A stretch of DNA of 64,000 nt from Salinicoccus sp. Bachu38 (GTDB lineage Bacteria; Bacillota; Bacilli; Staphylococcales; Salinicoccaceae), in contig NZ_CP138333.2 in NCBI RefSeq assembly GCF_038561955.2, positions 1,488,001 to 1,552,000 of the forward strand, given 5' to 3'. The notes beneath the pieces were generated by a model. It saw nothing but the letters and a program-made list of their open reading frames with translations, made no database searches and was not told the origin of the DNA. Shown one piece after another: positions 26,398 to 36,232 of the stretch. A program made the position numbers and the translations under genes. Numbering within the stretch: the stretch's first letter is position 1; each line of letters opens with the position of its first letter.

Positions 26398-28167
26398 TTA
26401 CTTTTTAGCACTCCCTTCCGACTTTGCAGAATAGTCTCTTTTACGAGGCGGGATAAGGCTTACATCAACATCTTCGTATTCAAAGCGTGGTGCTTCGGTT
26501 GGCCCTTCGTAGTATGCTTTTGTCGTCTTGAGCCATTCCTCATCATTACGCTCAGGGAAATCGGGCTTGAAGTGGGCACCGCGGGATTCATTTCTATTGT
26601 ATGCGCCAATGGTGATGACACGCGCCAGTACAAGCATGTTCCAAAGCTGGCGTGTGAAGAATGCCGCCTGGTTGCTCCACTTCTTGGTGTCATTGATGTT
26701 GATGCGCTTATAGCGCTCCATAAGTTCGACAATGCGTTTGTCCGTCTCAAGCAGCTTGTCATTATGACGCACTACAGTGACGTTGTCCGTCATCAGTTCA
26801 CCGAGTTCCTTATGGATGACATAAGCATTCTCATCGCCGTCCATACTCATGATGTTATCGAATTTTTCCTGTTCGGCCTTCGTGTATTTCTCATAGATGG
26901 CGTCATCAAGATCTTCAAATGAAGAATCCAGACCTTTGACATACTCGATGGCATTCGGTCCTGCTACCATGCCGCCATAGATGGCTGAAAGCAGCGAGTT
27001 CGCACCCAGTCTGTTTCCGCCATGCTGGGAATAGTCGCACTCCCCGGCTGCAAACAGTCCCGGAATATTCGTCATCTGGTCGAAATCCACATACAGGCCA
27101 CCCATTGAATAGTGGACCGCCGGGAATATCTTCATTGGAACCTTGCGCGGATCATCCCCTGTAAATTTCTCGTAGATTTCGATGATGCCGCCAAGCTTGA
27201 CGTCAAGCTCATGCGGGTCCTTATGCGAGAGGTCGAGGTAGACCATGTTCTCACCATTGATGCCGAGCTTCTGGTTGACACAGACATCGAATATTTCACG
27301 TGTTGCGATATCCCTTGGCACCAGGTTTCCATAGTCCGGATACTTCTCTTCGAGGAAGTACCACGGCTTGCCATCCTTATATGTCCAGATGCGGCCACCC
27401 TCACCACGGGCGGATTCGCTCATCAGTCTGAGCTTGTCATCACCAGGAATTGCTGTTGGGTGGATCTGGATGAATTCACCATTTGCGTAGATTGCACCCT
27501 GCTGGTATACGACCGATGCAGCAGACCCTGTATTGATCATGGAGTTTGTGGATTTGCCGAAGATGATTCCCGGCCCACCTGTTGCCATGACCACAGCATC
27601 CGATTTGAATGTCTGGATTTCAGCATTTGTCATCTGCTGTGCTGTAATCCCCCGTGCGCGTCCCTCGTCATCGAGAACCACACCGAGAAACTCCCAGCCT
27701 TCGAATTTGCGGACCAGACCATCCACTTCATATCTCCTGACCTGCTCATCCAGTGCATATAACAGCTGCTGTCCTGTTGTCGCACCCGCATAGGCAGTTC
27801 TATGGTGAAGCGTTCCACCAAACCGTCTGAAGTCAAGCAGACCTTCAGGGGTCCTGTTGAACATGACGCCCATGCGGTCCAGCAGGTGGATAATCTGAGG
27901 CGCTGCATCCGTCATTGCTTTGACCGGAGGCTGATTGGCCAGGAAATCCCCACCGTACACTGTGTCATCAAAGTGGATTGCTGGAGAGTCGCCCTCACCT
28001 TTCGTGTTGACCGCTCCATTGATTCCGCCTTGAGCACATACGGAGTGAGAGCGTTTTACGGGCACAATTGAGAACAGGTCTACCTCGGCGCCTGTCTCAG
28101 CTGCTTTTATCGTTGCCATCAATCCGGCGAGTCCGCCACCGACAACGATGATTTTATCATTAGCCAT
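26398..28167 (-). CDS. sdhA: Succinate dehydrogenase flavoprotein subunit
   Basis: FAD-carrying catalytic subunit that oxidises succinate to fumarate. 589 residues: dinucleotide-binding VVGGGLAGLMA at about 8-18, the histidine that anchors FAD in HSVCAQGGINGA near residue 43, and the active-site region SARGEGGRIW and HYSMGGLYVD. ATG at 28167 has AAGGAGTG at 6 nt; an in-frame GTG three codons earlier lies in that binding site. Confidence 0.97.
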   Translation of the reverse strand: MANDKIIVVGGGLAGLMATIKAAETGAEVDLFSIVPVKRSHSVCAQGGINGAVNTKGEGDSPAIHFDDTVYGGDFLANQPPVKAMTDAAPQIIHLLDRMGVMFNRTPEGLLDFRRFGGTLHHRTAYAGATTGQQLLYALDEQVRRYEVDGLVRKFEGWEFLGVVLDDEGRARGITAQQMTNAEIQTFKSDAVVMATGGPGIIFGKSTNSMINTGSAASVVYQQGAIYANGEFIQIHPTAIPGDDKLRLMSESARGEGGRIWTYKDGKPWYFLEEKYPDYGNLVPRDIATREIFDVCVNQKLGINGENMVYLDLSHKDPHELDVKLGGIIEIYEKFTGDDPRKVPMKIFPAVHYSMGGLYVDFDQMTNIPGLFAAGECDYSQHGGNRLGANSLLSAIYGGMVAGPNAIEYVKGLDSSFEDLDDAIYEKYTKAEQEKFDNIMSMDGDENAYVIHKELGELMTDNVTVVRHNDKLLETDKRIVELMERYKRININDTKKWSNQAAFFTRQLWNMLVLARVITIGAYNRNESRGAHFKPDFPERNDEEWLKTTKAYYEGPTEAPRFEYEDVDVSLIPPRKRDYSAKSEGSAKK

Positions 28168-28182
28168 TCTGTCCACTCCTTA

Positions 28183-28809
28183 TTAAATAAATGCCAGTAT
28201 TGCCTGTATGCCGATGAAGCTGACTACCACAAAGATGATAGCCGATACGTAGCTCATCACACGCTGTGACCTGTCGGACTGTGTGAAGCCCCATGTCACC
28301 ATGAACGACCATAGACCATTGGCGAAATGATATACAGTCGCGATGATACCGATGATGTAGAACACCAGCCATGCCGGGTTCGTAACAATCTGATGTACCA
28401 TGTCAAAATTGACCTCTTCACCGAAGAATACCTGTACCCGCGTCTGATAGACGTGGATTGCGATGAAGACAAAAGCGATTACGCCACTGATCCTCTGAAG
28501 AGAGAACATCCAATTTCTGTATGTACTGTGCCAGCCGTAGCCTGTGCCTCCGATATTATACTTGGCAGTAAACGCTATATAGATACCATAGATGCCGTGG
28601 AATAGAATCGGAATATAGATTATGAAAATCTCCAGGAATAGTACAAAAGGCAGGTTGCCCATAAACTCTGATGCTGTGTTAAACGCTTCTTCGCTTCTTG
28701 TAGCAGTGTGGTTGACCAGCAGGTGCTGGATCAGAAAGACACCCAATGGAATTACTCCCAACAAAGAATGAAGGCGCCTAATCGCAAAACTTGAATCTTG
28801 TTTCGACAC
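28183..28809 (-). CDS. sdhC: Succinate dehydrogenase cytochrome b558 subunit
   Basis: Di-heme membrane anchor of Bacillus-type succinate:menaquinone oxidoreductase. 208 residues, five transmembrane helices with histidines positioned for heme ligation (IQHLLVNH, FHGIYGIY, AIHVYQTRV, VYHFANGLW). Start codon is GTG with a GGGGGG site 7 nt upstream. First gene of the sdhCAB operon. Confidence 0.95.
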   Translation of the reverse strand: MSKQDSSFAIRRLHSLLGVIPLGVFLIQHLLVNHTATRSEEAFNTASEFMGNLPFVLFLEIFIIYIPILFHGIYGIYIAFTAKYNIGGTGYGWHSTYRNWMFSLQRISGVIAFVFIAIHVYQTRVQVFFGEEVNFDMVHQIVTNPAWLVFYIIGIIATVYHFANGLWSFMVTWGFTQSDRSQRVMSYVSAIIFVVVSFIGIQAILAFI

Positions 28810-28856
28810 TCGAATTCCCCCCTAACTCTCCAATGAAATAAGTTTACACAACCACT

Positions 28857-28885
28857 ATTTTACTCTCAAGGTATGCATAAATCAA
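28857..28885 (-). promoter_or_regulatory. sdhCAB promoter
   Basis: TTGATT (28880-28885), 17-nt spacer, TAAAAT (28857-28862), about 40 nt before the sdhC start. Confidence 0.65.
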
Positions 28886-28937
28886 GGTAACTTGGAGCGT
28901 TGCACAAAAAAAGATTGTGAAAATTCAAACGTGTCGA

Positions 28938-30707
28938 TCATGCATTCAATGCTTCCAAAATCCTTTTGGCAATCGGCGCCGGTATGCCTATTTCTGTAAA
29001 ATCTTCTATTTCCTTTTCGCTCATCCTTTTAATGGATCCAAAATGGCTCAACAATTTCTGCTTCCGCTTCGGACCGACACCTTCAATATTGTCCAGCTTC
29101 GATGAGACCGTGGTTTTGCGGCGTGTATTTCTGTGGAAACTGATGGCGAACCGGTGCACCTCATCCTGGATTCTCTGCAGGAGGTAGAATTCCTGCGAGT
29201 TCTTCTTCAATGGGACGATGGATGCCTGGTCGCCATAGAGCAGCTCCGCCGTCTTGTGCTTCTCATTTTTCGCAAGGCCCGCTACCGGGACGTCCAGCGA
29301 CAGTTCATCCATCAGCACGGACTTGACGGTATTCATGTGCCCTACGCCACCATCTACGATGATGAGGTCGGGCAGTGGCAGGCCTTCTTTCAGGACCCGG
29401 GTGTATCTGCGTCTGACCGCTTCCGCCATCGATGCATAGTCATCCGGCTGGGTCACAGTCCTTATCTTGTACTTGCGGTAGTCCTTCTTGCTCGGCCGTC
29501 CATCCACGAAGGATACCATGACACTGACGGGATCGACCCCCTGGATATTCGAATTATCGAAGGCCTCTATGCGGACCGGTGTTTCGATATTCAGTATTTC
29601 ACCCAGGGATTCAATTGCCTTTACCGTCCTCGCTTCGTCCTTGTCAATCATCTCAAACTTGTTTTCAAGGGCGATTTCGGCATTCTTGGTCGCCAGATCC
29701 ACCATTTCCCTCTTCTGCCCCCTTTTGGGCTGTACAACTGTCACCGGCAGATATTCATCGATGATTTCATGCTTCAGCCCTTGGGCAATATGGACTTCTT
29801 TCGGCAGAATATTGGATTTCAGATCATAGAACTGGGCGATATACCGGAAAAACTCTTCCTGTACATCATCGTTTACAGGGAACATGTCCGCCTTCTTCTC
29901 GATGAGATTGCCATTTCTGACCAGCAGTACAGAAACGGCCATCCATCCCTTGGAGACGCTGTAGCCGAAGCAGTCCCTTGCGGTCATATCCTTGGTCATC
30001 ATCTTCTGCTTGTTCATCGTCGCCTCGATATGTCCAAGAAGATCGCGGTACTCCTTCGCCTTTTCAAACTCAAGTGCTTCGGAGGCTGCATCCATCTTCT
30101 CCTTCAGTTCATCGACGATCTGTTTCGTATCGCCGTTCAGAAACCGCGTGATGCCATCAATCATTTCCTTGTACTGCTCCTGCTGCACATCGTAGACACA
30201 CGGACCCAGGCACTGTCCGATATGATAGTAGAGGCACAATCTGTCCGGCATGGTGTTGCATTTTCTGAGGGGGTATATGCGGTCCAGCAGCTTCTTCGTC
30301 TCGTGTGCACTGTAGGCGTTCGGGTAAGGTCCGAAATAGGTGCCCGTCGAAGGTTTCACCGTCCTTGTGACGATGAGCTTCGGGTGCTCTTCCTTCGTGA
30401 TCTTGATGAACGGATAGCTCTTGTCATCCTTGAGCAGAATATTGTACCTCGGATAGTGCTTCTTGATCAGATTGAGTTCGAGCAGCAGCGACTCGACTTC
30501 GGAGTTTGTCACTATGAAGTCGAAGTCCGTGATCTCCTTCACGAGCCGCATCGTCTTCTCATCATGTGCACCGGTAAAATATGACCGCACCCTGTTCCTC
30601 AGGTTTTTGGCCTTGCCGACATAGATGACGATCCCATGCCGGTCCTTCATCAGGTAACATCCCGGTTCAGTCGGCAGTACCGACAATTTCAATTTGAGTT
30701 CTTCCAT
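28938..30707 (-). CDS. uvrC: UvrABC system protein C
   Basis: Nucleotide-excision-repair endonuclease subunit. 589 residues: GIY-YIG nuclease at the N-terminus ([23 protein letters not shown]), UVR motif around residue 205, RNase-H-like C-terminal nuclease domain ([19 protein letters not shown]) and helix-hairpin-helix tail. ATG at 30707 follows GAGGG at 6 nt; the longer frame runs into the trxA terminator. Confidence 0.96.
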   Translation of the reverse strand: MEELKLKLSVLPTEPGCYLMKDRHGIVIYVGKAKNLRNRVRSYFTGAHDEKTMRLVKEITDFDFIVTNSEVESLLLELNLIKKHYPRYNILLKDDKSYPFIKITKEEHPKLIVTRTVKPSTGTYFGPYPNAYSAHETKKLLDRIYPLRKCNTMPDRLCLYYHIGQCLGPCVYDVQQEQYKEMIDGITRFLNGDTKQIVDELKEKMDAASEALEFEKAKEYRDLLGHIEATMNKQKMMTKDMTARDCFGYSVSKGWMAVSVLLVRNGNLIEKKADMFPVNDDVQEEFFRYIAQFYDLKSNILPKEVHIAQGLKHEIIDEYLPVTVVQPKRGQKREMVDLATKNAEIALENKFEMIDKDEARTVKAIESLGEILNIETPVRIEAFDNSNIQGVDPVSVMVSFVDGRPSKKDYRKYKIRTVTQPDDYASMAEAVRRRYTRVLKEGLPLPDLIIVDGGVGHMNTVKSVLMDELSLDVPVAGLAKNEKHKTAELLYGDQASIVPLKKNSQEFYLLQRIQDEVHRFAISFHRNTRRKTTVSSKLDNIEGVGPKRKQKLLSHFGSIKRMSEKEIEDFTEIGIPAPIAKRILEALNA

Positions 30708-30731
30708 AATAATCCCTCGACATTTCATGAT

Positions 30732-30756
30732 AAAAAAGCCGCCCGAAGGCGGCTAG
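30732..30756 (-). terminator. Terminator after trxA
   Basis: GCCGCC TTCG GGCGGC tetraloop hairpin followed by TTTTTT on the minus strand. Confidence 0.92.
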
Positions 30757-30761
30757 ATTAA

Positions 30762-31076
30762 TTATGCATGTTTTTCAATAAGTGAAACGAGCTGTTCTTT
30801 CGGTTGGAAGCCGACCACTTTATCCACCGGCTGGCCATCTTTGAACAGTATGAGTGTCGGGATGCTCATGACTTCGTATTCGCTGGCTGTCGCCTGGTTG
30901 TCATCGACGTTCAGCTTGGCGATGTCCGCTTTCCCTTCGACATCCTGTGCCACTTCTTCAAGGACCGGTGCGATCATTTTACAAGGTCCACACCAAGGTG
31001 CCCAGAAGTCCACCAATTTGATGCCGCTTCCCACTTCTTCTTTAAAATTCTGGTCATTCACTTCTATAATAGCCAT
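30762..31076 (-). CDS. trxA: Thioredoxin
   Basis: Cytoplasmic disulfide reductase, 104 residues, active site WCGPC at about 28-32 and cis-Pro loop SIPTL near residue 75. GGAGGT lies 7 nt before the ATG. Sits between mutS2 and uvrC as in staphylococci. Confidence 0.97.
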   Translation of the reverse strand: MAIIEVNDQNFKEEVGSGIKLVDFWAPWCGPCKMIAPVLEEVAQDVEGKADIAKLNVDDNQATASEYEVMSIPTLILFKDGQPVDKVVGFQPKEQLVSLIEKHA

Positions 31077-31148
31077 ATAAAATACCTCCATTGGTTGAAT
31101 TATGCATCAAGTATATCACGATGATATATTTGTCCTCAATTTTACTGC

Positions 31149-31247
31149 TTAAGCGAAGAACATCAGATAGACGACACCGCTCAAAAACATGAGGATGCCG
31201 ACTGCTATCAGTATCTTCGCCAATTTATACATATCAAAATTGTCCAT
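31149..31247 (-). CDS. 32-residue single-helix membrane peptide
   Basis: A short frame not normally called: 32 residues beginning MDNFDMYKLAKIL, then one hydrophobic helix ending at VVYLMFFA. AGGTGG precedes the ATG at 4 nt, and the gene begins 8 nt after the mutS2 stop codon, so it is the third cistron of polX-mutS2. Charge pattern suggests N-in orientation. I do not recognise it firmly; the first part resembles very short hydrophobic DUF2905-like proteins, but it is half their size. Confidence 0.6.
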   Translation of the reverse strand: MDNFDMYKLAKILIAVGILMFLSGVVYLMFFA

Positions 31248-31255
31248 CCGGCCAC

Positions 31256-33583
31256 CTACTTCATTTCAACTATGGTCACTCCGAAGCCGCCTTCGCTCGG
31301 CATGCCGCCCCTGAATGATTTCACTTTGGAATGGGACTTCAGGAATTGCTGCACACCTTTCTGCAACGCACCCGTTCCCTTTCCGTGGATGATCTCCACT
31401 TCATTATAGTTTGAGAGTATCACCTGATCAAGGTACCTGTCCAGCTTCTGGAGGGCTTCCTCATAGCGCTCTCCTCTGAGATCCAGCTCCCTCTTCACAG
31501 GGGACTGCCCGATCCGTCTGGAGACCGTCCGCTTCGGCTTCTCCTTCTTGCGCCGCTTCACTTCATCCTTGCCGACCTTCATCTTGATGATGCCCATCTG
31601 GACGGTGACGGAATCATCTTTCACTTCAATCACTTCGCCCTTCTGTCCGTAGGAGAGCACATCCACTTCATCACCGGGGGATATCTGCTCCACCTTGGCT
31701 GCCCGCTCCTTCTTGCGTATATCCTCCTGATGGTAGCTGTCGGACAGTGCCTTTTTCTGGTCGATCAGTTCGTGTTCCTGGATGTCGGCCCCGAGTTTTT
31801 TCATGTCCTCGAGGGTGCGGATGATGTCATCCGCCTTCGCCTCGGCATCCCTTATGACCCGGTTCGCCTTCTCCCGTGCCTCTTTCCTGAGTTTTTCCTT
31901 GTATGCTTCATAGTCACTCATATAGGATGTCAACTCATTGTGGAGCTTTTCCGATTCCTTGAGCAGCTGATGCGTTTCCCGCTCGTTGTCCTGGGCGGTC
32001 TTCGTATGCCGCTCAAGAGCTGAGATCATATCATTGACATCGTTGGAATCACGGCCTGCGAGCTTTCTCGCACGTTCTATGACCGTCTCGTCGAGCCCGA
32101 GCTTGTTCGATATTTCGAAGGCGTTGGACTTTCCGGGAATGCCCATCAGCAGCCGGTATGTCGGCGACAGTGTTTCGACGTCGAATTCTACACTGGCATT
32201 GATCGTATCCTCCCGTGTATAGCTGAAGGATTTTAGCTGCGGGTAGTGCGTCGTCGCCACGACCGTCGTCCGTTTGCCGAGCAGATACTCCAGAATGCTG
32301 ATGGCCAGCGCTGCCCCTTCTTCCGGATCAGTACCTGCGCCGAGCTCATCCAGCAGGACGAGGCTGTTGTCATCGGCCTCATCGAGGATGCCGGTGATAT
32401 TCGTCATGTGGCTTGAGAAGGTCGACAGTGACTGTTCGATCGACTGTTCATCGCCGATATCACTGTACACCTTTTCGAACAGGCGGAGGCGGCTGCCGTC
32501 ACGGGCTGGGATGGGGATGCCGGCCTGGGCCATCAGCACGCTGAGGCCGATGGTCTTGATTGTTACGGTCTTGCCGCCGGTGTTCGGGCCGGTGATGATG
32601 ACGGCCCGTGTATCCTCATCCATCGCAATGTCATTCTTCACGACTTCATCACCCGGAATCAGCGGGTGGAAGGCAGCGGGCAGATAGATGCCGCCCGTTG
32701 CCGCCACTTCGGGCTTCGATCCACGGATTCCCGCGCCGTACTTCGCTTTGGCGAAGACCATGTCCATATGGTGCAGGGCGTCATCGGTCATGCCGAGTTC
32801 CGAGGCCACTTCGGCCACTTCGGAGGATAGCTGGTAGAGGATGCGTTCGACCTCCGACTGCTCTTCATCCCTCAGCCTCTGGATCTGGTTGGTCATCTGG
32901 ACGACTGCCATCGGTTCCATATAGACCGTCTGTCCACTTGAGGACATGTCGTGGACGATGCCGTTGAATTCGCCCTGATGCTCCACCTTGACCGGCACCA
33001 CGTACCGGTTGTTCCTCATCGTGATGAGGCTGTCGGACAGCTTCTTCTGGTTGCCGCCGCGGATGATGTCATTCAGGCGGTCCCGTATCCTCCCCTCCTC
33101 GGATTTGATCTTCCTCCTTATCCGGAGCAGCGCTTCGGATGCATGGTCCAGCACCTGGGTGTCGTCACACGTCTCCGTAATCCGGCGGTACAGGAAATGG
33201 ATGTCAGGCAGCCCATTGATGTAGACCGGCAGGTGGGGCAGCATGATCTCGTCTTCCTCGAAATCATTGAATACCGTATTCAGGGCATGCTTGCGGCTGA
33301 GCATGGATCTGATTTCATTCAGTTCCTGCACACCAAGCATGCTGCCGATCTCCGCCCGTCTGGCATGCCTTTTGATGTCGGTGATGCCGCCGAGTTCGAC
33401 CGGCCTGTACCTCAGCATCGTTGAAGCATCATCCACTTCATTGATCATCTGCAGCACTTCTTCGAGCTCGGTCGATACGATGTCCGCAGTGATCAGCTTT
33501 TTGGTCTTCCCACTCTCTGCAAATGCAGAAAGCTGGGAGAGTATCTTATTGAACTCCAATGTATTTATCGTTCTTTCATTCAT
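31256..33583 (-). CDS. mutS2: Endonuclease MutS2
   Basis: MutS-family ATPase involved in rescue of collided ribosomes and in limiting recombination. 775 residues: lever region, Walker A GPNTGGKT at 332-339, Walker B LVLLDELGAGTDP, a long coiled coil (about 510-620) and a C-terminal Smr domain with LDLRGERYEEA and HGKGTGAL. ATG follows GAGGG at 6 nt, just after the polX stop codon. Confidence 0.96.
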   Translation of the reverse strand: MNERTINTLEFNKILSQLSAFAESGKTKKLITADIVSTELEEVLQMINEVDDASTMLRYRPVELGGITDIKRHARRAEIGSMLGVQELNEIRSMLSRKHALNTVFNDFEEDEIMLPHLPVYINGLPDIHFLYRRITETCDDTQVLDHASEALLRIRRKIKSEEGRIRDRLNDIIRGGNQKKLSDSLITMRNNRYVVPVKVEHQGEFNGIVHDMSSSGQTVYMEPMAVVQMTNQIQRLRDEEQSEVERILYQLSSEVAEVASELGMTDDALHHMDMVFAKAKYGAGIRGSKPEVAATGGIYLPAAFHPLIPGDEVVKNDIAMDEDTRAVIITGPNTGGKTVTIKTIGLSVLMAQAGIPIPARDGSRLRLFEKVYSDIGDEQSIEQSLSTFSSHMTNITGILDEADDNSLVLLDELGAGTDPEEGAALAISILEYLLGKRTTVVATTHYPQLKSFSYTREDTINASVEFDVETLSPTYRLLMGIPGKSNAFEISNKLGLDETVIERARKLAGRDSNDVNDMISALERHTKTAQDNERETHQLLKESEKLHNELTSYMSDYEAYKEKLRKEAREKANRVIRDAEAKADDIIRTLEDMKKLGADIQEHELIDQKKALSDSYHQEDIRKKERAAKVEQISPGDEVDVLSYGQKGEVIEVKDDSVTVQMGIIKMKVGKDEVKRRKKEKPKRTVSRRIGQSPVKRELDLRGERYEEALQKLDRYLDQVILSNYNEVEIIHGKGTGALQKGVQQFLKSHSKVKSFRGGMPSEGGFGVTIVEMK

Positions 33584-33593
33584 AGTAAACCCT

Positions 33594-35288
33594 CTATTTC
33601 CCTTTTTTGACCCACTCTCTGAAACTCTCCCGGGAGAGTGTGTTGATCACTTGATTTTTTTCTATCAGACCCTTCTGCAGGGTCGCCACGCCATAGTCCA
33701 TGAAATCCAGATGGCTGGAATGGTGTGCATCCGTATTGACCGTCAGGTTCAGGCCGGAATTCCTGATCACTTCCGATGAAAGGTCGAGACGCCTTGGATT
33801 GGCGTTCACTTCGAGCACCGTACCGGTATCGCTGGCCATCTGGAGCAGCTTCTCCATATCCACGGCATAGCCTTCCCTCCTGCCGATCAGCCTGCCTGTC
33901 GGATGGGCGATATGCCGGACAAGGGGATTCTCGCATGCCGCCTGCAGACGGTGCATGATTTCATCCTCCGTCTGCTGGAAGCTCGAATGGATGGCAGCGA
34001 TGACATAGTCGAGTTCCTCGAGCATATCATCCGGGAAGTCCAGGGTGCCATCTTTCAGTATATCCATTTCGGTACCGGAATAGATGTCTATTTCCGGATA
34101 TTCCGGTCTGAGCGCCTTTATTTCCTCAATCTGCTCGCGCAGACGCACCTCATCCAGTCCGTTTGCTACACGCAGGCTTTTCGAATGGTCCGTGATAACC
34201 ATATATTCATAGCCTTTGGCAATGCAGGCCTCCACCATCTCGCGGATGGAATAGGCGCCGTCGCTATAGACCGTATGCATATGCAGGTCTCCACGGATGT
34301 CATCCATCGTCACGATGCCAGCTACATCGATATCCGTTTCTTCTCCCGTCTCCCGCATTGCCGGCGGGATATAGGGCAGATTGAAATGGCCGAAGAAATC
34401 GGCTTCGGAATCGAATGTGAGTACCTCACCGTCCTTCTCCACGCCATATTCACTGATCTTTTCCCCTCTGCCTTTGGCGATCTGACGCATTTTGACATTA
34501 TGTTCCTTCGAACCGGTGAAATGGTGCAGAGTCGTCGCGTAGGCTTCAGGCGTCACAAAACGCATATCGACACCAATCTGATCCAGATCATGTTCGATCA
34601 CTACGGAAAGCTTGCGCTCCCCTCTCGCGACAACCTCCTTCACAAATGGCAGACCAATGAACGTTTCCGTTACACCGGCTGCATCCTCCGTCTCCACAAT
34701 GAAGTCCAGATCCCTGCTCGTTTCCTTGAAGCGTCTGGCACTGCCCGCATTATCGTACCGGCTGATGCCTTCCATGCCCTCAAATGCCGCTTCGATGATG
34801 CTTCTGAACTGGTGCACCTTTTCGATCGGGTACCGTTCGGGACGCGTGAGAAGCTCGTCAATGGCCTTCGCGATGTTCTCCTCCGTCTTCTTGCCGAACC
34901 CGCTCAGTTCGCTCACCCGGCCTGATTCACATTCCGCCTTGAGCGCTTCCAGGGAGACGATTCCGAGCTCCTTGTGCAGCTTCGCAATCTTTTTCGGTCC
35001 GAGCGTCGGCAGCTTGAGCATCTGGATGAGCGGTGCCGGGACCGAATCCTTCAATTCCCCGAGCACGGAGGACTCCCCTTTCTGAACGTATTCGGTGATG
35101 ACTTCGTTGACCCCTTTGCCGATGCCTTTGATTTCAGAGAAGTCATCGATTTCGGAAAGTGACCTCGGATCCCTTTCAATCGCCCCGGCCGCTTTCCGGT
35201 AGGCGGAGACTTTGAACGGATTTTCCAAAGACAGTTCCATATATGTCGCTATCGTCTCAAGCAGATTGATAATATCTTTTTTAGTCAT
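33594..35288 (-). CDS. polX: Family X DNA polymerase / 3'-5' exonuclease
   Basis: 564-residue repair polymerase: N-terminal helix-hairpin-helix and pol-beta-like domain (FSEIKGIG near residue 57, SRDLDFIVET catalytic aspartates) and a C-terminal PHP nuclease domain (GDLHMHTVYSDGAYSI, ITDHSKSL, GTEMDIL, NTDAHH). Start ATG at 35288 has GGAGGA at the right distance. Follows cvpA in the zapA-cvpA-polX-mutS2 run typical of Bacillales. Confidence 0.94.
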   Translation of the reverse strand: MTKKDIINLLETIATYMELSLENPFKVSAYRKAAGAIERDPRSLSEIDDFSEIKGIGKGVNEVITEYVQKGESSVLGELKDSVPAPLIQMLKLPTLGPKKIAKLHKELGIVSLEALKAECESGRVSELSGFGKKTEENIAKAIDELLTRPERYPIEKVHQFRSIIEAAFEGMEGISRYDNAGSARRFKETSRDLDFIVETEDAAGVTETFIGLPFVKEVVARGERKLSVVIEHDLDQIGVDMRFVTPEAYATTLHHFTGSKEHNVKMRQIAKGRGEKISEYGVEKDGEVLTFDSEADFFGHFNLPYIPPAMRETGEETDIDVAGIVTMDDIRGDLHMHTVYSDGAYSIREMVEACIAKGYEYMVITDHSKSLRVANGLDEVRLREQIEEIKALRPEYPEIDIYSGTEMDILKDGTLDFPDDMLEELDYVIAAIHSSFQQTEDEIMHRLQAACENPLVRHIAHPTGRLIGRREGYAVDMEKLLQMASDTGTVLEVNANPRRLDLSSEVIRNSGLNLTVNTDAHHSSHLDFMDYGVATLQKGLIEKNQVINTLSRESFREWVKKGK

Positions 35289-35316
35289 ATTGTCCTCCAA
35301 AAAAAGAGCCATATCG

Positions 35317-35850
35317 CTATGACTCAGTTTGTAACCATTCTATGAACTTATCGGAAACGATGAAAGTGTTGTCCATCAGGAACTGTGCAAATCCCGAGTT
35401 CTCCATCATCGTCTGTACACCTTCCAGTGGCACTACAGCAGTCATCATCAGGAGCACGACCAGTATATAGATCATCTCGATCAGCCCGAGCGCTGTGCCG
35501 AGGACATCACCGATGGTGCCGAATGCGTTGACCTGTTGAAGATAGTCGAACGCACTGACGATCAGCTGTATTACAATTTTCGCCACTACGAATATCATGA
35601 AGAACGCCACCATCTTATAGAAGGCGAATTCCGCATTGCCCACTTCCGGCAGCAGCGGATTCGTGAGCGTCTCGGCAGTGGATGGGTAGGGCATCACCAT
35701 ATCGAAGCGGGAGGCAAGTTTTTCATAGTTCAGGGCAGAAATGATGATGGCCGAAATCGTACCGATCAGATGAAGGAGCTGCAAAATGATGCCCCTGCGG
35801 TAGCCGATGACCATCCCTATGAGAAGCAGGATCAGTAATAGTAGCGTCAT
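35317..35850 (-). CDS. CvpA family membrane protein
   Basis: 177-residue protein with four hydrophobic helices and the CvpA pattern of a short N-terminal helix followed by GYRRGIILQLLHLIG. In other bacteria CvpA is linked to colicin V production and purine operons; here the role is unknown. Equivalent to Bacillus yshB, between zapA and polX. Begins 4 nt after the zapA stop. Confidence 0.88.
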   Translation of the reverse strand: MTLLLLILLLIGMVIGYRRGIILQLLHLIGTISAIIISALNYEKLASRFDMVMPYPSTAETLTNPLLPEVGNAEFAFYKMVAFFMIFVVAKIVIQLIVSAFDYLQQVNAFGTIGDVLGTALGLIEMIYILVVLLMMTAVVPLEGVQTMMENSGFAQFLMDNTFIVSDKFIEWLQTES

Positions 35851-35854
35851 GACA

Positions 35855-36112
35855 TCAATTACCCTGCTGGTCCAATTCTTTCAATAATGCCTCGTGCTTT
35901 TCTGCCAGCTTTACGTATTCATCCATGACATTCACTGCTGTAAGCACTGCTTTCCTTGTGGTATCAAGCCCTGCATTCTTCATACCGATTTCCTTGATCT
36001 TTTCATCGACGAGCCTGGCCACATAACGGATGTGTTCCGGGTCGTCTTCCCCAACCAGCGTATACTGCTGATCATTTATTTCGACAGCAATGCGGTTTCT
36101 GTATTCTGCCAT
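35855..36112 (-). CDS. zapA: Cell division protein ZapA
   Basis: 85-residue FtsZ-ring stabiliser. N-terminal beta-rich head (RIAVEINDQQYTLVGEDDPEHIRYVA) and C-terminal helix for coiled-coil tetramer formation. ATG at 36112 has GGAGG at 9 nt; an open frame adds seven unlikely residues. Divergent from rnhC. Confidence 0.92.
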   Translation of the reverse strand: MAEYRNRIAVEINDQQYTLVGEDDPEHIRYVARLVDEKIKEIGMKNAGLDTTRKAVLTAVNVMDEYVKLAEKHEALLKELDQQGN

Positions 36113-36232
36113 CTGACATTGCCTCCCTATCAAAAGTTTCAGCTCTTTATGTTATCATTAATTTATTATACTTATCCACCAGTGGTTATACAAGTATATG
36201 CATACGAAAAAAACATAAAGGAACGGTTAAAT

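Noticed and set aside
29133..30584. Long open frame (483 codons) on the plus strand opposite uvrC
   Set aside because: Mirror of a well-conserved gene; composition is His/Arg/Leu-rich antisense-like and there is no ribosome binding site or family pattern.
35894..36232. Missing RNase HIII N-terminus in upstream open sequence
   Set aside because: Most of this stretch is zapA on the other strand, and its translation does not resemble the TBP-like domain.
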